Assembly: GCA_947504195.1 (NCBI GenBank)
Contig: CANNGN010000001.1
Coordinates: 434,001 to 498,000, forward strand
Reading direction: 5' to 3'
Length of the DNA stretch: 64,000 nucleotides
Source: an uncultured Vibrio sp.
Lineage (GTDB): Bacteria; Pseudomonadota; Gammaproteobacteria; Enterobacterales; Vibrionaceae
Position 1 is the first letter of the stretch; each line of letters opens with the position of its first letter. Below the pieces are notes generated by a model, which was not told the DNA's origin, did not search any database, and saw nothing but the letters and a program-made list of their open reading frames with translations. Positions 10,482 to 19,190 of this stretch are shown here, piece after piece. A program made the translations under genes and the position numbers.

Positions 10482-10513
10482 AAAATTAACGACTCTAGTG
10501 AGTCGCTAATTTT
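10482..10513 (-). terminator. Terminator of fabA (minus strand)
   Basis: Fourteen-base-pair inverted repeat with one G-U pair and a four-base loop, 11 nt downstream of the fabA stop. The A-rich left arm and flank (10481-10487) become a T tract on the minus strand. Confidence 0.8.
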
Positions 10514-10523
10514 AAATTCTTGC

Positions 10524-11042
10524 TTAGAACGAAGAAGTGTCTTGGAAGAGACCAACTTTAAGATCTTTTGCTACATATATTTCTTTGCCATCAACGAGTA
10601 CACGCCCATCAGCAAGTCCCATAACTAAGCGACGGTTAACTAAGCGCTTAATATGGATTTCGTAGGTGACTTTTTTCGCGGTAGGTAATATTTGACCCGT
10701 GAACTTAACTTCGCCAACACCGAGAGCACGGCCTTTACCTTTACCGCCATTCCAGCCTAAGAAAAAGCCGACGAGCTGCCACATAGCATCAAGTCCAAGA
10801 CATCCCGGCATGACAGGGTCACCAGGGAAATGACAGTCAAAAAACCATAAGTCTGGAGTGATATCAAGCTCTGCTAGAATGACACCTTTACCAAATTCGC
10901 CTTCTGAATCCGACATTTTAGTGATGCGGTCCATCATTAACATATTTGGAGCAGGGAGTTGTGGGTAACCAGGACCAAATAATTCTCCGCGACTAGACGC
11001 TAATAGGTCATCACGATTGTAGGATTCTCTTTTATTTTGCAT
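10524..11042 (-). CDS. fabA: 3-hydroxydecanoyl-ACP dehydratase/isomerase
   Basis: Dehydrates 3-hydroxydecanoyl-ACP and isomerises the trans-2 product to cis-3-decenoyl-ACP, the branch point for unsaturated fatty acids. 172 residues, as usual. The single hot-dog domain carries the catalytic His71 in [14 protein letters not shown] and Asp85 in GLDAMWQL. The N-terminal [12 protein letters not shown] and the [10 protein letters not shown] block are typical. A promoter with an embedded FabR-like palindrome lies 29-57 nt upstream of the ATG. The gene is downstream of ycbZ on the same strand, as in E. coli, but with its own promoter. Confidence 0.97.
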   Translation of the reverse strand: MQNKRESYNRDDLLASSRGELFGPGYPQLPAPNMLMMDRITKMSDSEGEFGKGVILAELDITPDLWFFDCHFPGDPVMPGCLGLDAMWQLVGFFLGWNGGKGKGRALGVGEVKFTGQILPTAKKVTYEIHIKRLVNRRLVMGLADGRVLVDGKEIYVAKDLKVGLFQDTSSF

Positions 11043-11070
11043 TTATTATTACTCCATTCTGTTAGCGTGC

Positions 11071-11099
11071 ATGTTAGTGAACACGTGTACGCTAAACAA
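11071..11099 (-). promoter_or_regulatory. fabA promoter with embedded FabR-type operator
   Basis: On the minus strand, TTGTTT (-35, 11094-11099) and TAACAT (-10, 11071-11076) are separated by exactly 17 bp. The spacer plus one base (11076-11093) reads AGCGTACACGTGTTCACT. This is nearly the FabR palindrome known from E. coli fabA/fabB, with one change from the AGCGTACA..TGTTCGCT form as I recall it. A repressor bound here would block RNA polymerase directly. A second AGCGTGCATGTTAGTG half-site on the plus strand (11064-11079) extends the dyad. Confidence 0.7.
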
Positions 11100-11105
11100 C
11101 TCCGA

Positions 11106-12746
11106 TCAGTAAGAAAAAAAGATAGATTTCAGTTTTTGCCACATTGTGAGAGGTGCATGATTGCGCTCAATTTCATCAATTCGCTCTGCTATTTTATCAA
11201 TAACGCTGTTTTCACCTCTAAACGGTTGTTCCATAAGTAATGGAATCGCTTCATCCACGGTTTCTACAGGGTATATGTGAAACATTCCAGATTTGATGCT
11301 TTCGACAACTGAATGGTGAAGAGCGAGATTACGTAAGTTACTTTTTGGTAACACCACACCTTGTTGTCCAGTCAAACCTTGATGCAAACATACTTTATAA
11401 AAGCCTTCAATTTTTTCGTTCAATCCACCAACAGCTTGGACTCGGCCTGATTGGTCAACAGCGCCAGTGACTGCTATTTCCTGCTTTACTTCTATTCCTG
11501 AAAGCGCACTAACCAGTGACGTGACTTCCGCAAGCGAAGCGCTGTCGCCATCCACTTCACTGTAAGATTGCTCGAAAACAATAGAAGCAGCGTAGGGCAG
11601 TGGTTCGTTTAGATCAAGAGCACTACTAACAAAAGCCTGCATAATCATCATACCTTTTGCGTGTAAATTGCCGCCTAATTCTGCTTTTCGTTCCACATCC
11701 GTGATATCGCCATCACCAAAATGGATCACACAGGAAATTCGTGCGGGCTCACCATAGGAAATGGGATGTCCTGCAATATCGATAACCGTTAATCCATTGA
11801 CTTGACCAACTTGTTTACCACTGGTTTCAATAACAACTTGGCCATCGAGTATGTCGGTTGACGCACGTTCTGGAAGGTAACTCTCTCGATAGTATTTATT
11901 GTCTATCGACGTTTGTATTGCGTGGTGATCAAGAGTGCTCCCATTACTTAGCGCAGCAGCTTCCTCTAGTGTTTGGTGCAGCCAAAATAAACATAAAGGA
12001 ACATATTGTTGATCTTCAGTATTCCGAACACCATATGACATTAAAGTATTGATGCCAGTAGAGGTCAGCTCCGGAAATTTGTATTGTTGGCAGAACCATT
12101 TTAGGTAGCGTAAATAATCGAACACTGAATGTTCTTCTAGTTTAAGCTCAAGTTCGAGTTCGCTGAATAGACTGAATCCAGATGTAAAGTCATTATCTAG
12201 ATATTCAAGGTTCGCTAACTGTTCTCGATCACCGACTATCACTAATTTTACATCGTAGGACTTGGCTACGTTGTTGAGCGCGGGTGATTTGCCATCACAA
12301 TTTATAGCTTGAATCGGCTGTGCTAATAATGCTGCTTTAAGTAACGGCCACATTTTCGGGTTTGCCAGCAGCCAGCTAGGCGATATCACTAAATAGCCAC
12401 CGTTTGCTTTATCGAGAAGCCCTGGAAACTCTTTGATAATCTCTCCATTTACCACTTGTATTTGAGTAAAGGGTTCTGTTGATGCGAGATTTTCACTCGA
12501 AACGACGGGGCTGTTACTGAGTGTTTCGAGTTGTTTAATGATCAATTCACGATAAATCGCGTTATCAGGCGCATTAATAATAAGTGAACGAGATAAGCCT
12601 TGGGCATTGCACAGACGTTCTAGCGCCGCAATCAACCTTGGCTGACAGGCGAAAAAATCAGAAGGTTCAAGGGTGGGGTATTGCTCGATCTGTTGAGCGT
12701 ACTGCGAAAACAGCGGAGAAACGTGACGCCAAATATCTTGATTCAT
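11106..12746 (-). CDS. ycbZ: Lon-related protease, YcbZ family
   Basis: Putative ATP-dependent Lon-like protease. About 546 residues from the ATG at 12746. The N-terminal half resembles a degenerate AAA region: LVISPSWLLANPKMWPLLKAAL and KLVIVGDREQLANLEYLD keep Walker-B/sensor-like pieces, but no clean Walker A is visible. The C-terminal half is a Lon protease domain with catalytic Ser in GDSASLAEVTSLVSALSG and Lys in GGLNEKIEGFYKVC. The fabA neighbour matches E. coli ycbZ. The frame stays open upstream to a TTG at 12824, which would add a hydrophobic 26-residue stretch; I prefer the ATG at 12746 (or 12755). No strong ribosome site is visible for either. Confidence 0.85.
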   Translation of the reverse strand: MNQDIWRHVSPLFSQYAQQIEQYPTLEPSDFFACQPRLIAALERLCNAQGLSRSLIINAPDNAIYRELIIKQLETLSNSPVVSSENLASTEPFTQIQVVNGEIIKEFPGLLDKANGGYLVISPSWLLANPKMWPLLKAALLAQPIQAINCDGKSPALNNVAKSYDVKLVIVGDREQLANLEYLDNDFTSGFSLFSELELELKLEEHSVFDYLRYLKWFCQQYKFPELTSTGINTLMSYGVRNTEDQQYVPLCLFWLHQTLEEAAALSNGSTLDHHAIQTSIDNKYYRESYLPERASTDILDGQVVIETSGKQVGQVNGLTVIDIAGHPISYGEPARISCVIHFGDGDITDVERKAELGGNLHAKGMMIMQAFVSSALDLNEPLPYAASIVFEQSYSEVDGDSASLAEVTSLVSALSGIEVKQEIAVTGAVDQSGRVQAVGGLNEKIEGFYKVCLHQGLTGQQGVVLPKSNLRNLALHHSVVESIKSGMFHIYPVETVDEAIPLLMEQPFRGENSVIDKIAERIDEIERNHAPLTMWQKLKSIFFSY

Positions 12747-12875
12747 TGAACACATTAGTTGAGAAATTAAGGAGATTGAGTATATAGAAAAAGTGACAAG
12801 GTATATAGTTCTGTTTGATTTCAATGATCATTGTCGAATTTTTAAATCAATTGTTTGAACTTCATCATTCTCTGG

Positions 12876-12888
12876 GTTACGCTGTCAC
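12876..12888. other. Near-consensus matS site upstream of matP
   Basis: GTTACGCTGTCAC differs at one position from the MatP-binding consensus GTGACRNYGTCAC. It lies 30 bp before the matP start codon, where MatP binding could also affect its own promoter. Confidence 0.5.
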
Positions 12889-12918
12889 CCTGATAATTGC
12901 TTAGACGAATGAAATATA

Positions 12919-13368
12919 ATGAAATATCAACAGTTAGAAAATTTAGAATGTGGCTGGAAATGGCAATATCTAACAAACCGTTGGAAAGCTGGTGAGCAAG
13001 TTACGCGGTATGTAGATAAGAGCGAAATTGAGGCTGCACTCACAGAGCTTGCGAATATCGAAAGTGAGCCTACATTGGTTCTGGAGTGGATCGAGAAGCA
13101 TATGTCTGCCGAGATTGACAATAAGCTGAAGCAGGCAATTCGCGCTAAACGTAAACGCCATTATAATGCGGAACAGATTCATACTCGTAAAAAATCGATT
13201 GATCTTGATTATCGTGTATGGGAAAAATTATCTCTTAAAGCGAATGATTTGGGTTGTACTTTATCCGATACGATTGAATATCTGGTTTCAGAGGCTTCAC
13301 GTACGGAAAAAGTAAATCGTAAAGTCAGTACACTTAAACAAGATTTAAGTAAGCTCTTATCCGAGTAA
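12919..13368 (+). CDS. matP: Macrodomain Ter protein MatP
   Basis: Binds matS sites to organise the chromosome terminus and, with ZapB, keeps it at midcell until division. 149 residues, the normal size. The N-terminal helical part begins MKYQQLENLECGWKWQYLTN, as in known MatP proteins. The ribbon-helix-helix DNA-binding domain follows: KKSIDLDYRVWEKLSLKA (about 96-113) and LGCTLSDTIEYLVSEA (about 117-132). A short coiled coil ends the protein. It is divergent from ycbZ, and DUF3634 follows 6 nt after the stop. A matS-like site lies upstream. Confidence 0.95.
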   Translation: MKYQQLENLECGWKWQYLTNRWKAGEQVTRYVDKSEIEAALTELANIESEPTLVLEWIEKHMSAEIDNKLKQAIRAKRKRHYNAEQIHTRKKSIDLDYRVWEKLSLKANDLGCTLSDTIEYLVSEASRTEKVNRKVSTLKQDLSKLLSE

Positions 13369-13374
13369 GAAAAG

Positions 13375-13692
13375 ATGATAATTATAATCGTCATTGGAAT
13401 ACTGCTTGTTGTAGCGTTTTTTATGTTTAATCGCTCGTTGTTCAAGCTTGATTTCAAACAAGGCAAATTAGAAAAACAGTCTGGCAATATTCCTGCGGGT
13501 TTTCTCAACGATGTAAAAGATATCTCGGTTCGGTCAAACGTGACAGGGTCTATTAAAGTCGTAAAGCATAAAGGTTCACATCGTTTAATCTTCAGTAACC
13601 AAATCCCTGATAATATCCAGCAACGAATTCGCAATATCTATCCATATTCAAATCCAACCGGTCCAAACAACTCCAACAAACGCAAAGATTAG
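13375..13692 (+). CDS. DUF3634 family single-pass membrane protein
   Basis: Small protein of unknown function, 105 residues. Residues 1-18 (MIIIIVIGILLVVAFFMF) form an N-terminal membrane anchor. A basic soluble domain follows, with FKLDFKQGKLEKQSGNIPAGF, GSIKVVKHKGSHRLIFSNQIPDN and the short QQRIRNIYP block that I associate with DUF3634 of vibrios. It starts 6 nt after matP and so probably shares its transcript. No catalytic motif is visible. Confidence 0.7.
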   Translation: MIIIIVIGILLVVAFFMFNRSLFKLDFKQGKLEKQSGNIPAGFLNDVKDISVRSNVTGSIKVVKHKGSHRLIFSNQIPDNIQQRIRNIYPYSNPTGPNNSNKRKD

Positions 13693-13743
13693 GTTGTTTA
13701 TTTACCGCCAATTTTTACTTGTTCTCAATTTAATTAGATGGTG

Positions 13744-14415
13744 TTACCCAAAAAGACATTCTTGTTTACCGTCGTTCCACAAAGGGTATTGTTTCATGAC
13801 TTGCCCGTAAAGTTGGCTGTCTAAGTGCGCTCTTAACCAGCGTCCTACGTTTTGATATTCCGATTGAACAAACCATTTCTTCTCGACTCGTACAAACTGA
13901 CTTACGAAAGGCATAACGGCAAAGTCGGCTAGGCTCGGTGTGTCGCCAAACAGGTAGGTGTGAAGGGTGAGTTTGTGTTCGAGCTCAGATATGAATTTTT
14001 CGCAATTGTGTCTGCGTCGTTCACTATCATCATTTCGGTAACGCACTGAAGCACGGTATTTCTCTAAGTGGCCAATAAACTCGTTGTCGTGAGTGTTAAT
14101 TAGCTGATGGATCAACTCGCTTAAGACGGGATCATCTGACCGCAGAAGATTTTGAGGATCGTTCTGTTGAAGCGCCCAAATCATGATATCTAAGCTTTGT
14201 TCAATAATGCCGCCTTTCGGAAGAACAAGAACCGGAACCGTTCCTTTAGGCGAGCTGTCCAATAACTCACTAGGTTTGTCTTTAGTGACAATTTCTCTAA
14301 GTAACACTGTTTTCTTAGCTAGGGCGATCCCCATTCTTCCACGCATCGCGTAAGGGCAGCGCCTTAAAGAATAAAGGATAGGTAAATCGTATTTGTTTGG
14401 CATGAGAGAGATCAT
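13744..14415 (-). CDS. Glutathione S-transferase family protein
   Basis: GST-like protein of 223 residues. The N-terminal thioredoxin fold has LYSLRRCPYAMRGRMGI (about 14-30), where Cys-Pro-Tyr-Ala is the likely active-site turn, then GTVPVLVLP (about 58-66) with the cis-Pro and IIEQSLDIMIWAL (about 70-82) as the glutathione-contacting Glu-Ser. The helical C-terminal domain includes LFGDTPSLADFAVMPFVSQF, the N-capping/hydrophobic-staple block of GSTs. Substrate unknown. Two in-frame ATGs (14415 and 14403) are possible; neither has a clear ribosome site. Divergent from rlhA. Confidence 0.8.
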   Translation of the reverse strand: MISLMPNKYDLPILYSLRRCPYAMRGRMGIALAKKTVLLREIVTKDKPSELLDSSPKGTVPVLVLPKGGIIEQSLDIMIWALQQNDPQNLLRSDDPVLSELIHQLINTHDNEFIGHLEKYRASVRYRNDDSERRRHNCEKFISELEHKLTLHTYLFGDTPSLADFAVMPFVSQFVRVEKKWFVQSEYQNVGRWLRAHLDSQLYGQVMKQYPLWNDGKQECLFG

Positions 14416-14507
14416 TTAGTTATAAAAGTGTTGTTAGGTGGTAAAGATATCGTGATGTAGGTAGAATACGCGGCTTAAAAATTATAAGTAAGTGAGCGAC
14501 TTCAAAA

Positions 14508-16763
14508 ATGAGCAGAAAGATTGAATTATTAGCCCCAGGTGGCGATGTTGAAGCAATTAAAGCAGCTATCGTAGCAGGCGCTAATGCAGTTTATTGTGGT
14601 TTAGACACCTTCAATGCTCGTAACAGAGCCTCTAACTTGTCGTTAGATGAATTGAATGGCGTTATTCGACTCGCTCATGAATATGGTTGTGAAGTGTTTC
14701 TGACTCTTAACGTTGTGCTACTGGAGCACGAAATTAAAAGCATCACCAAACTGCTTAACCAACTGGTGAACACCAAGCTAGACGGCATTATTGTGCAAGA
14801 TCTTGGTTTGTTCGATTTGGTTAAGAAGCATTTCCCATCGCTCGATATTCACGCGTCTACGCAGTTGACCACGCACAACGAAGGTCAGATTAAGTTCTTA
14901 TCTAAGATTGGGGCAACACGCGTAAACTTATCTCGTGAATTAAACCTACCTGAAATCAAAATGCTAACGAAAGTAGCACACGATCACGACGTACTGACTG
15001 AAGTGTTTGTGCATGGCGCTTTGTGCATCGCATTCTCAGGTCAATGTTATTCAAGTTCTGTAAGTGTCGGTAACTCCGGAAACCGTGGTCGTTGTAGCCA
15101 AGCGTGTCGCGACGAATACGAGATCACCGAAGCAGGCAACAAGTTTCCACTGAATCTGAAAGATAACTCCGCATATTACGACTTACCTGAACTGGTTGAC
15201 GCTCAAGTTGACTCGTTAAAAGTTGAAGGTCGAATTAAAGGCGCACACTACGTTTACACCGTGATAGATACGTGGCGCAAACAGATTGATAGCTATGTGG
15301 AACGTGGTTTGCTTATTGAAGATGATTCGAACCTGCACAAAGTATTCAACCGTGATTTCACTAACTCTTTCCTAAAGGGCAACCTGACGAAAGACATGTT
15401 TATTGATAATCCTCGCGACAACAGTTTGAATTATGCCGTTGATGAAGCGAAGAAAGAGAACAATGAAATCTCAGTGGTACAAATTCAAGAAGTGACCAGC
15501 GATCTTTACGAAGCTAAAAACGCGCTGGGTAGTGAAATGCGTGAGAAGATTGCGTACCTAGATATCCGTAAAATTGGGGTATCACTTTCGTTCAAGGCGA
15601 AATTAGGCCAAGCCTTGACAGTGACGGTCACATCAGACAAAGAAAACTTTGAGGTTCAGTCTAAGTCTCTGTTAGAAGCAGCGGCTGAAACATCGATTAC
15701 TCAAGAGTTGCTAGAAAAACGTTTCAAGTCACTTAAGAGCGCTGTGCATACGCTAGAAAATTGCAACTTCGACGATCTAGATGCTGGTCTGATTCTTCCT
15801 CTAAAAGAAGTGTCTGTTCTAAAAGGTGAAATTGACTTCATTCTTAACGGCTCTGTAGAAGTCATTAAGCACGTCGAAGTACCTGCATTGCCGAAGTACC
15901 CTAAAGTGAATGATACACCAACATTATCTATGCTGATTGCAGACGTTGAAGATCTACACCTGTGTGATGTCACGGACGCCGACGTTTACTTCAAGTTACC
16001 AGAAAGCTTTAAGAAGCGTAGTAATAAGTACATCGACATCTTGGCGGAAAATCCGCGCTTGATTCCTTGGTTTCCGGCGGTATTGATCGGGAAAGATTAC
16101 GATGAGGCGGTTCGGGTTCTAGAAGAGGTTAAACCTGCTCGCATTGTGACCAACAACACTGGGATTGCTTACAAGGCATACGAAATGGGTATTGAGTGGG
16201 TAGCAGGTCCGTTTATGAATACGACCAACTCACATGCACTTGTTACGCTTAAAGAAGAGCTTAACTGTGCTGGTGCGTTCATTTCGAACGAGATCAACAA
16301 AGGTCAAATTCGTCATATCAACCGCCCAGAAAACTTCAAATTGTTCTACAGCATTTACCACCCAATTTTGATGATGACCAGCCGTCAGTGCTTTTTCCAA
16401 AGAACCGTTGGCTGTAATAAACCAAGCATCGAAGCTGGTTGTATGTTGAAATGTGAGAAAGCGACCACAATTACAAACGTGAAGGGGATTTCTTTTGCAG
16501 TTGATAAGCAAAAGGGTGGCTATCCTAGCATTTATAATCACGAACAGTTCCTAAACCATGACGCGGTAACGGATTTCTCTGATTTATTCGACGAGTTCTT
16601 TATTGACCTAACCAACATCGGTGCTGGGTCGAAGGAAGTACAAGATAAGGTTGAGTTAATCAAACATTTCCAAGGTTTGATTAATGGCGTTGAAGGTTCA
16701 CAGCAGAACTTAGAGCAAATGGTTAAGGTTCGTACTAATGCTCAGTACGTCCAAGGTCTTTAA
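14508..16763 (+). CDS. rlhA: U32-family 23S rRNA C2501 hydroxylation protein
   Basis: Needed for 5-hydroxylation of C2501 in 23S rRNA; a U32 'peptidase' family protein of 751 residues, longer than the E. coli protein I recall (about 650). The N-terminal barrel opens IELLAPGGDVEAIKAAI and contains LDGIIVQDLG, IHASTQLTTHN and EVFVHGALCIAFSGQCY. Cysteines in GRCSQACRDEYE and later in RQCFFQRTVGCNK and GCMLKCEKA could form the iron-sulphur ligands expected for the family. A DUF3656-like middle region follows KVFNRDFTNSFLKG. The ATG at 14508 has only a weak AGTGAG-type ribosome site. Monocistronic by position. Confidence 0.88.
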   Translation: MSRKIELLAPGGDVEAIKAAIVAGANAVYCGLDTFNARNRASNLSLDELNGVIRLAHEYGCEVFLTLNVVLLEHEIKSITKLLNQLVNTKLDGIIVQDLGLFDLVKKHFPSLDIHASTQLTTHNEGQIKFLSKIGATRVNLSRELNLPEIKMLTKVAHDHDVLTEVFVHGALCIAFSGQCYSSSVSVGNSGNRGRCSQACRDEYEITEAGNKFPLNLKDNSAYYDLPELVDAQVDSLKVEGRIKGAHYVYTVIDTWRKQIDSYVERGLLIEDDSNLHKVFNRDFTNSFLKGNLTKDMFIDNPRDNSLNYAVDEAKKENNEISVVQIQEVTSDLYEAKNALGSEMREKIAYLDIRKIGVSLSFKAKLGQALTVTVTSDKENFEVQSKSLLEAAAETSITQELLEKRFKSLKSAVHTLENCNFDDLDAGLILPLKEVSVLKGEIDFILNGSVEVIKHVEVPALPKYPKVNDTPTLSMLIADVEDLHLCDVTDADVYFKLPESFKKRSNKYIDILAENPRLIPWFPAVLIGKDYDEAVRVLEEVKPARIVTNNTGIAYKAYEMGIEWVAGPFMNTTNSHALVTLKEELNCAGAFISNEINKGQIRHINRPENFKLFYSIYHPILMMTSRQCFFQRTVGCNKPSIEAGCMLKCEKATTITNVKGISFAVDKQKGGYPSIYNHEQFLNHDAVTDFSDLFDEFFIDLTNIGAGSKEVQDKVELIKHFQGLINGVEGSQQNLEQMVKVRTNAQYVQGL

Positions 16764-16845
16764 TCGTATTTTGCGCTACGGCTAAGAAGATGGTTTCTAG
16801 AGCCTACAATCTAAAGACTCCACGAAACATAGTAGCTGAAGATAT

Positions 16846-16877
16846 AAAAAAGGCGCCAAAACGTATATTTTGACGCC
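16846..16877 (-). terminator. Terminator between rlhA and the chemotaxis receptor gene
   Basis: Ten-base-pair arms (16852-16861 with 16868-16877, one mismatch) and a six-base loop. The plus-strand A run just before the left arm becomes a T tract on the minus strand, so it best terminates the receptor gene; it may also slow rlhA transcription. Confidence 0.8.
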
Positions 16878-16924
16878 ATATTTCTTACCTTTGGTTGAAA
16901 TCGATTGATATCGAATAGCTGAGC

Positions 16925-18832
16925 TTATAGTTTGAAGCTGTTCACTATTTTAGATAATCGAGAGTTCACTGTTGCTATATGTTCTGCTTCAGATAAAGCA
17001 GCTTTCCCATTTAAGTCGAGTTGGTTAACCATATCGTTTATTGCGGTCATATTTTTACTGAGGTCCTGAGTAACATAACTTTGCTCCTCAGCCGCCGTAG
17101 CAATTTGAACACTTAAATTGTCTATATCTTCAACATAGTGATTCATTGATTCCAAATTATGAACGATGTCTTGCGAATCGGTTGCCGCTTCCTCACACTT
17201 AGTTTTGTTCAATGCCATAGAATCGACGGCTAATTGAGTACCAGTTAGTAGTCTCTGTAATGCCACTTCTATTTCTTCTGTACTCTCTTTTGAGCGACTG
17301 GCTAGGTTTCGAACTTCGTCGGCTACGACTGCAAAGCCGCGACCTTGTTCTCCTGCTCGCGCTGCTTCGATAGCCGCATTTAGTGCCAATAAATTCGTTT
17401 GTTCAGCTATTGCTCCAATGACCTCAAGTACATTACTAATGTTGGTCGTTTCATCACTCATACGCTTAGTATCGCTAGTCGAACTATTGACATTCTCTAA
17501 GAGTAATTTGATACCATTTTGTGACTTTCCTATTACGGCCTGAGATTGAATTCCTATTTTCTTGGCTTGCTCAGTCAGGTTGGCTGTATTGGCAGCATCC
17601 GTTGCCATTGCAGAAGCGGTAGAATTCATTTCTTCGATTGCAGAAACGACTTGCTTAGTCTCTGATACTTGATTCGAGAGTATAGCGCTATTATCTCTTG
17701 ACTGTTGATTAACTGTGTCGATATTTGCTTGAAGTTCAATCGTTGCACCTTGTATATCGAGCATCATTCCTTGAAGCTTTCCGGTGAACTTATTCAAATT
17801 TGTCGCCATTTCACCGAGTTCATCATTTGATGATATATCGATACGTTTTGATAAGTCAGCATCTCCCGATGCGAGTTCCACAATTACGTCTTTTAAGCGG
17901 ATGATAGGTTGGTAAACATAGTGGACAGCAATAAAGACAATGATAATGGCTAGCAGCGAAACAGCAATGGTGGCAATAATTGAATTGGTTCTTATTTCCT
18001 GAAGCATAGAAAAGGCTTGGCTTTCGTTGAAACCGACGAGGAAGTACCAATTTTTATCCGCAATTTTTATTTGATGTGAAAACATGAGTTTGTTTTCACC
18101 ATTCAAAACATAACTAGCGTGGGCTTGAGGGCTACTAACTGCTTGGTTAGCTGCACGTTTAAACCAATCAAGCTGATTCGCTTTTTCTCCAGTTTTTACG
18201 TTTGGAGATGAAGAGGCAAGTACAGTGGTGTCTTCCTTCAAAATTAATGCTATAGCGCCTTTAATTTCATTTGAGTTTGTAACCATATGATTCAGGAAGT
18301 CTAAATCCATGTCAACGCCAGTCGCTCCGTCTTGGGTTCGTCGGACAAAGCTAACCCAAAATGATGAACCATCATCACTTGGGTATGGATCAGTGATTCT
18401 AGTGGTTAAAGATTCTCGTCCGTATATATAGTAGCTTTCACCAGTGATTGGCTTATGGAATTTATTGTTTGGCCAGAAGTCAGTTTCCACATTCCAGTAT
18501 CCATCGCCGTTCTCCAGTCCTATCCAACCACTGCCTGTATTGAGTGTGGTTGCAAGGATGTGAGTCATCGTGACTCTGTCTTCATGAGAAGATGGAAACG
18601 CTCTGTTGTCATATAGAGCAGCAAAGGTGTCTAAACCTTGCGATTTTTCTTTAAAAATAGCTTCGATTACTGCGGCCTTATCCTTAACGTAAGTTGTACT
18701 GTTTTCAGTAATGGTGTGATGAGCAAAATTTTTCATTTCCTTGTAGCTAAAAAGACTCATTACCGTCACTGAGCCGACTACGAGAAGTGTTACTGAAACA
18801 AGCAATATTTTCTTTAAACCAATGTTTGTCAT
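16925..18832 (-). CDS. Methyl-accepting chemotaxis protein with double-Cache sensor
   Basis: Inner-membrane chemoreceptor signalling to CheA/CheW. 635 residues: first membrane helix about 8-30; periplasmic dCache-type domain about 35-275 with [34 protein letters not shown] and [12 protein letters not shown]; second helix about 284-306; HAMP about 307-360; long methyl-accepting helices and the conserved hairpin tip [20 protein letters not shown] ... [16 protein letters not shown] about 470-510. The dCache fold usually binds small metabolites such as amino acids directly, but the ligand cannot be read here. No CheB/CheR pentapeptide tail is evident. The dif site lies upstream of its start. Confidence 0.92.
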   Translation of the reverse strand: MTNIGLKKILLVSVTLLVVGSVTVMSLFSYKEMKNFAHHTITENSTTYVKDKAAVIEAIFKEKSQGLDTFAALYDNRAFPSSHEDRVTMTHILATTLNTGSGWIGLENGDGYWNVETDFWPNNKFHKPITGESYYIYGRESLTTRITDPYPSDDGSSFWVSFVRRTQDGATGVDMDLDFLNHMVTNSNEIKGAIALILKEDTTVLASSSPNVKTGEKANQLDWFKRAANQAVSSPQAHASYVLNGENKLMFSHQIKIADKNWYFLVGFNESQAFSMLQEIRTNSIIATIAVSLLAIIIVFIAVHYVYQPIIRLKDVIVELASGDADLSKRIDISSNDELGEMATNLNKFTGKLQGMMLDIQGATIELQANIDTVNQQSRDNSAILSNQVSETKQVVSAIEEMNSTASAMATDAANTANLTEQAKKIGIQSQAVIGKSQNGIKLLLENVNSSTSDTKRMSDETTNISNVLEVIGAIAEQTNLLALNAAIEAARAGEQGRGFAVVADEVRNLASRSKESTEEIEVALQRLLTGTQLAVDSMALNKTKCEEAATDSQDIVHNLESMNHYVEDIDNLSVQIATAAEEQSYVTQDLSKNMTAINDMVNQLDLNGKAALSEAEHIATVNSRLSKIVNSFKL

Positions 18833-19190
18833 ATTTTAATATCACCATTTTTTATTTAGTCGTATTATTCCTTTTAATACTACTAAAGTAGTATGTACAT
18901 ATTGAATATAGCCAAGAAACAAAAATTGACTAATAAATTTGTTAATTAATACTATAAAAATTTTGTGTGGCTAATGGGGTATTTACTGATAAATACAACA
19001 GTTTGTAAATTTAGAATTAATATGCGCATTATGTATATTATGTTAAATGTAATATCTATTAAACTCATTTAATCACTACTTCCTCCTTACTCGGTTTATA
19101 TTCTTGTATCGTTTGATTATTACCGTTTTACCTTGAGCTTATGAATAAGCCAACTATTACGTGGGCTTATATTGGATCTTGTATTAGAAG
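18833..19190. other. Intergenic region carrying the dif site
   Basis: 358 bp, very AT-rich, between two minus-strand genes. It contains the dif-like XerCD recombination site (19021-19048), the presumed promoter of the chemoreceptor gene near 18840-18960, and a weak hairpin (19145-19151 with 19164-19170) downstream of the MBL-fold gene. No reading frame worth calling. Confidence 0.7.
19021..19048 (+). other. dif: dif site (XerC/XerD chromosome dimer resolution site)
   Basis: 28-bp site in three parts: XerC-type arm TATGCGCATTA (19021-19031), central region TGTATA (19032-19037) and XerD-type arm TTATGTTAAAT (19038-19048). The right arm and centre are identical to E. coli dif. The left arm differs from the V. 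cholerae chromosome 1 dif (AGTGCGCATTA, from memory) at two outer positions. It lies in an intergenic gap beside terminus genes. XerCD act here with FtsK at the septum to resolve chromosome dimers; such sites also serve integrating mobile phages, but no integrated element is seen next to it. Confidence 0.92.

Noticed and set aside
13209..13634. 141-codon minus-strand frame across matP and the DUF3634 gene
   Set aside because: It overlaps two coherent plus-strand genes and shows no family motif.
15621..15640. GTGACGGTCAC inverted repeat in rlhA as a matS site
   Set aside because: The two GTGAC/GTCAC halves are separated by one base instead of three, so MatP would not recognise it.
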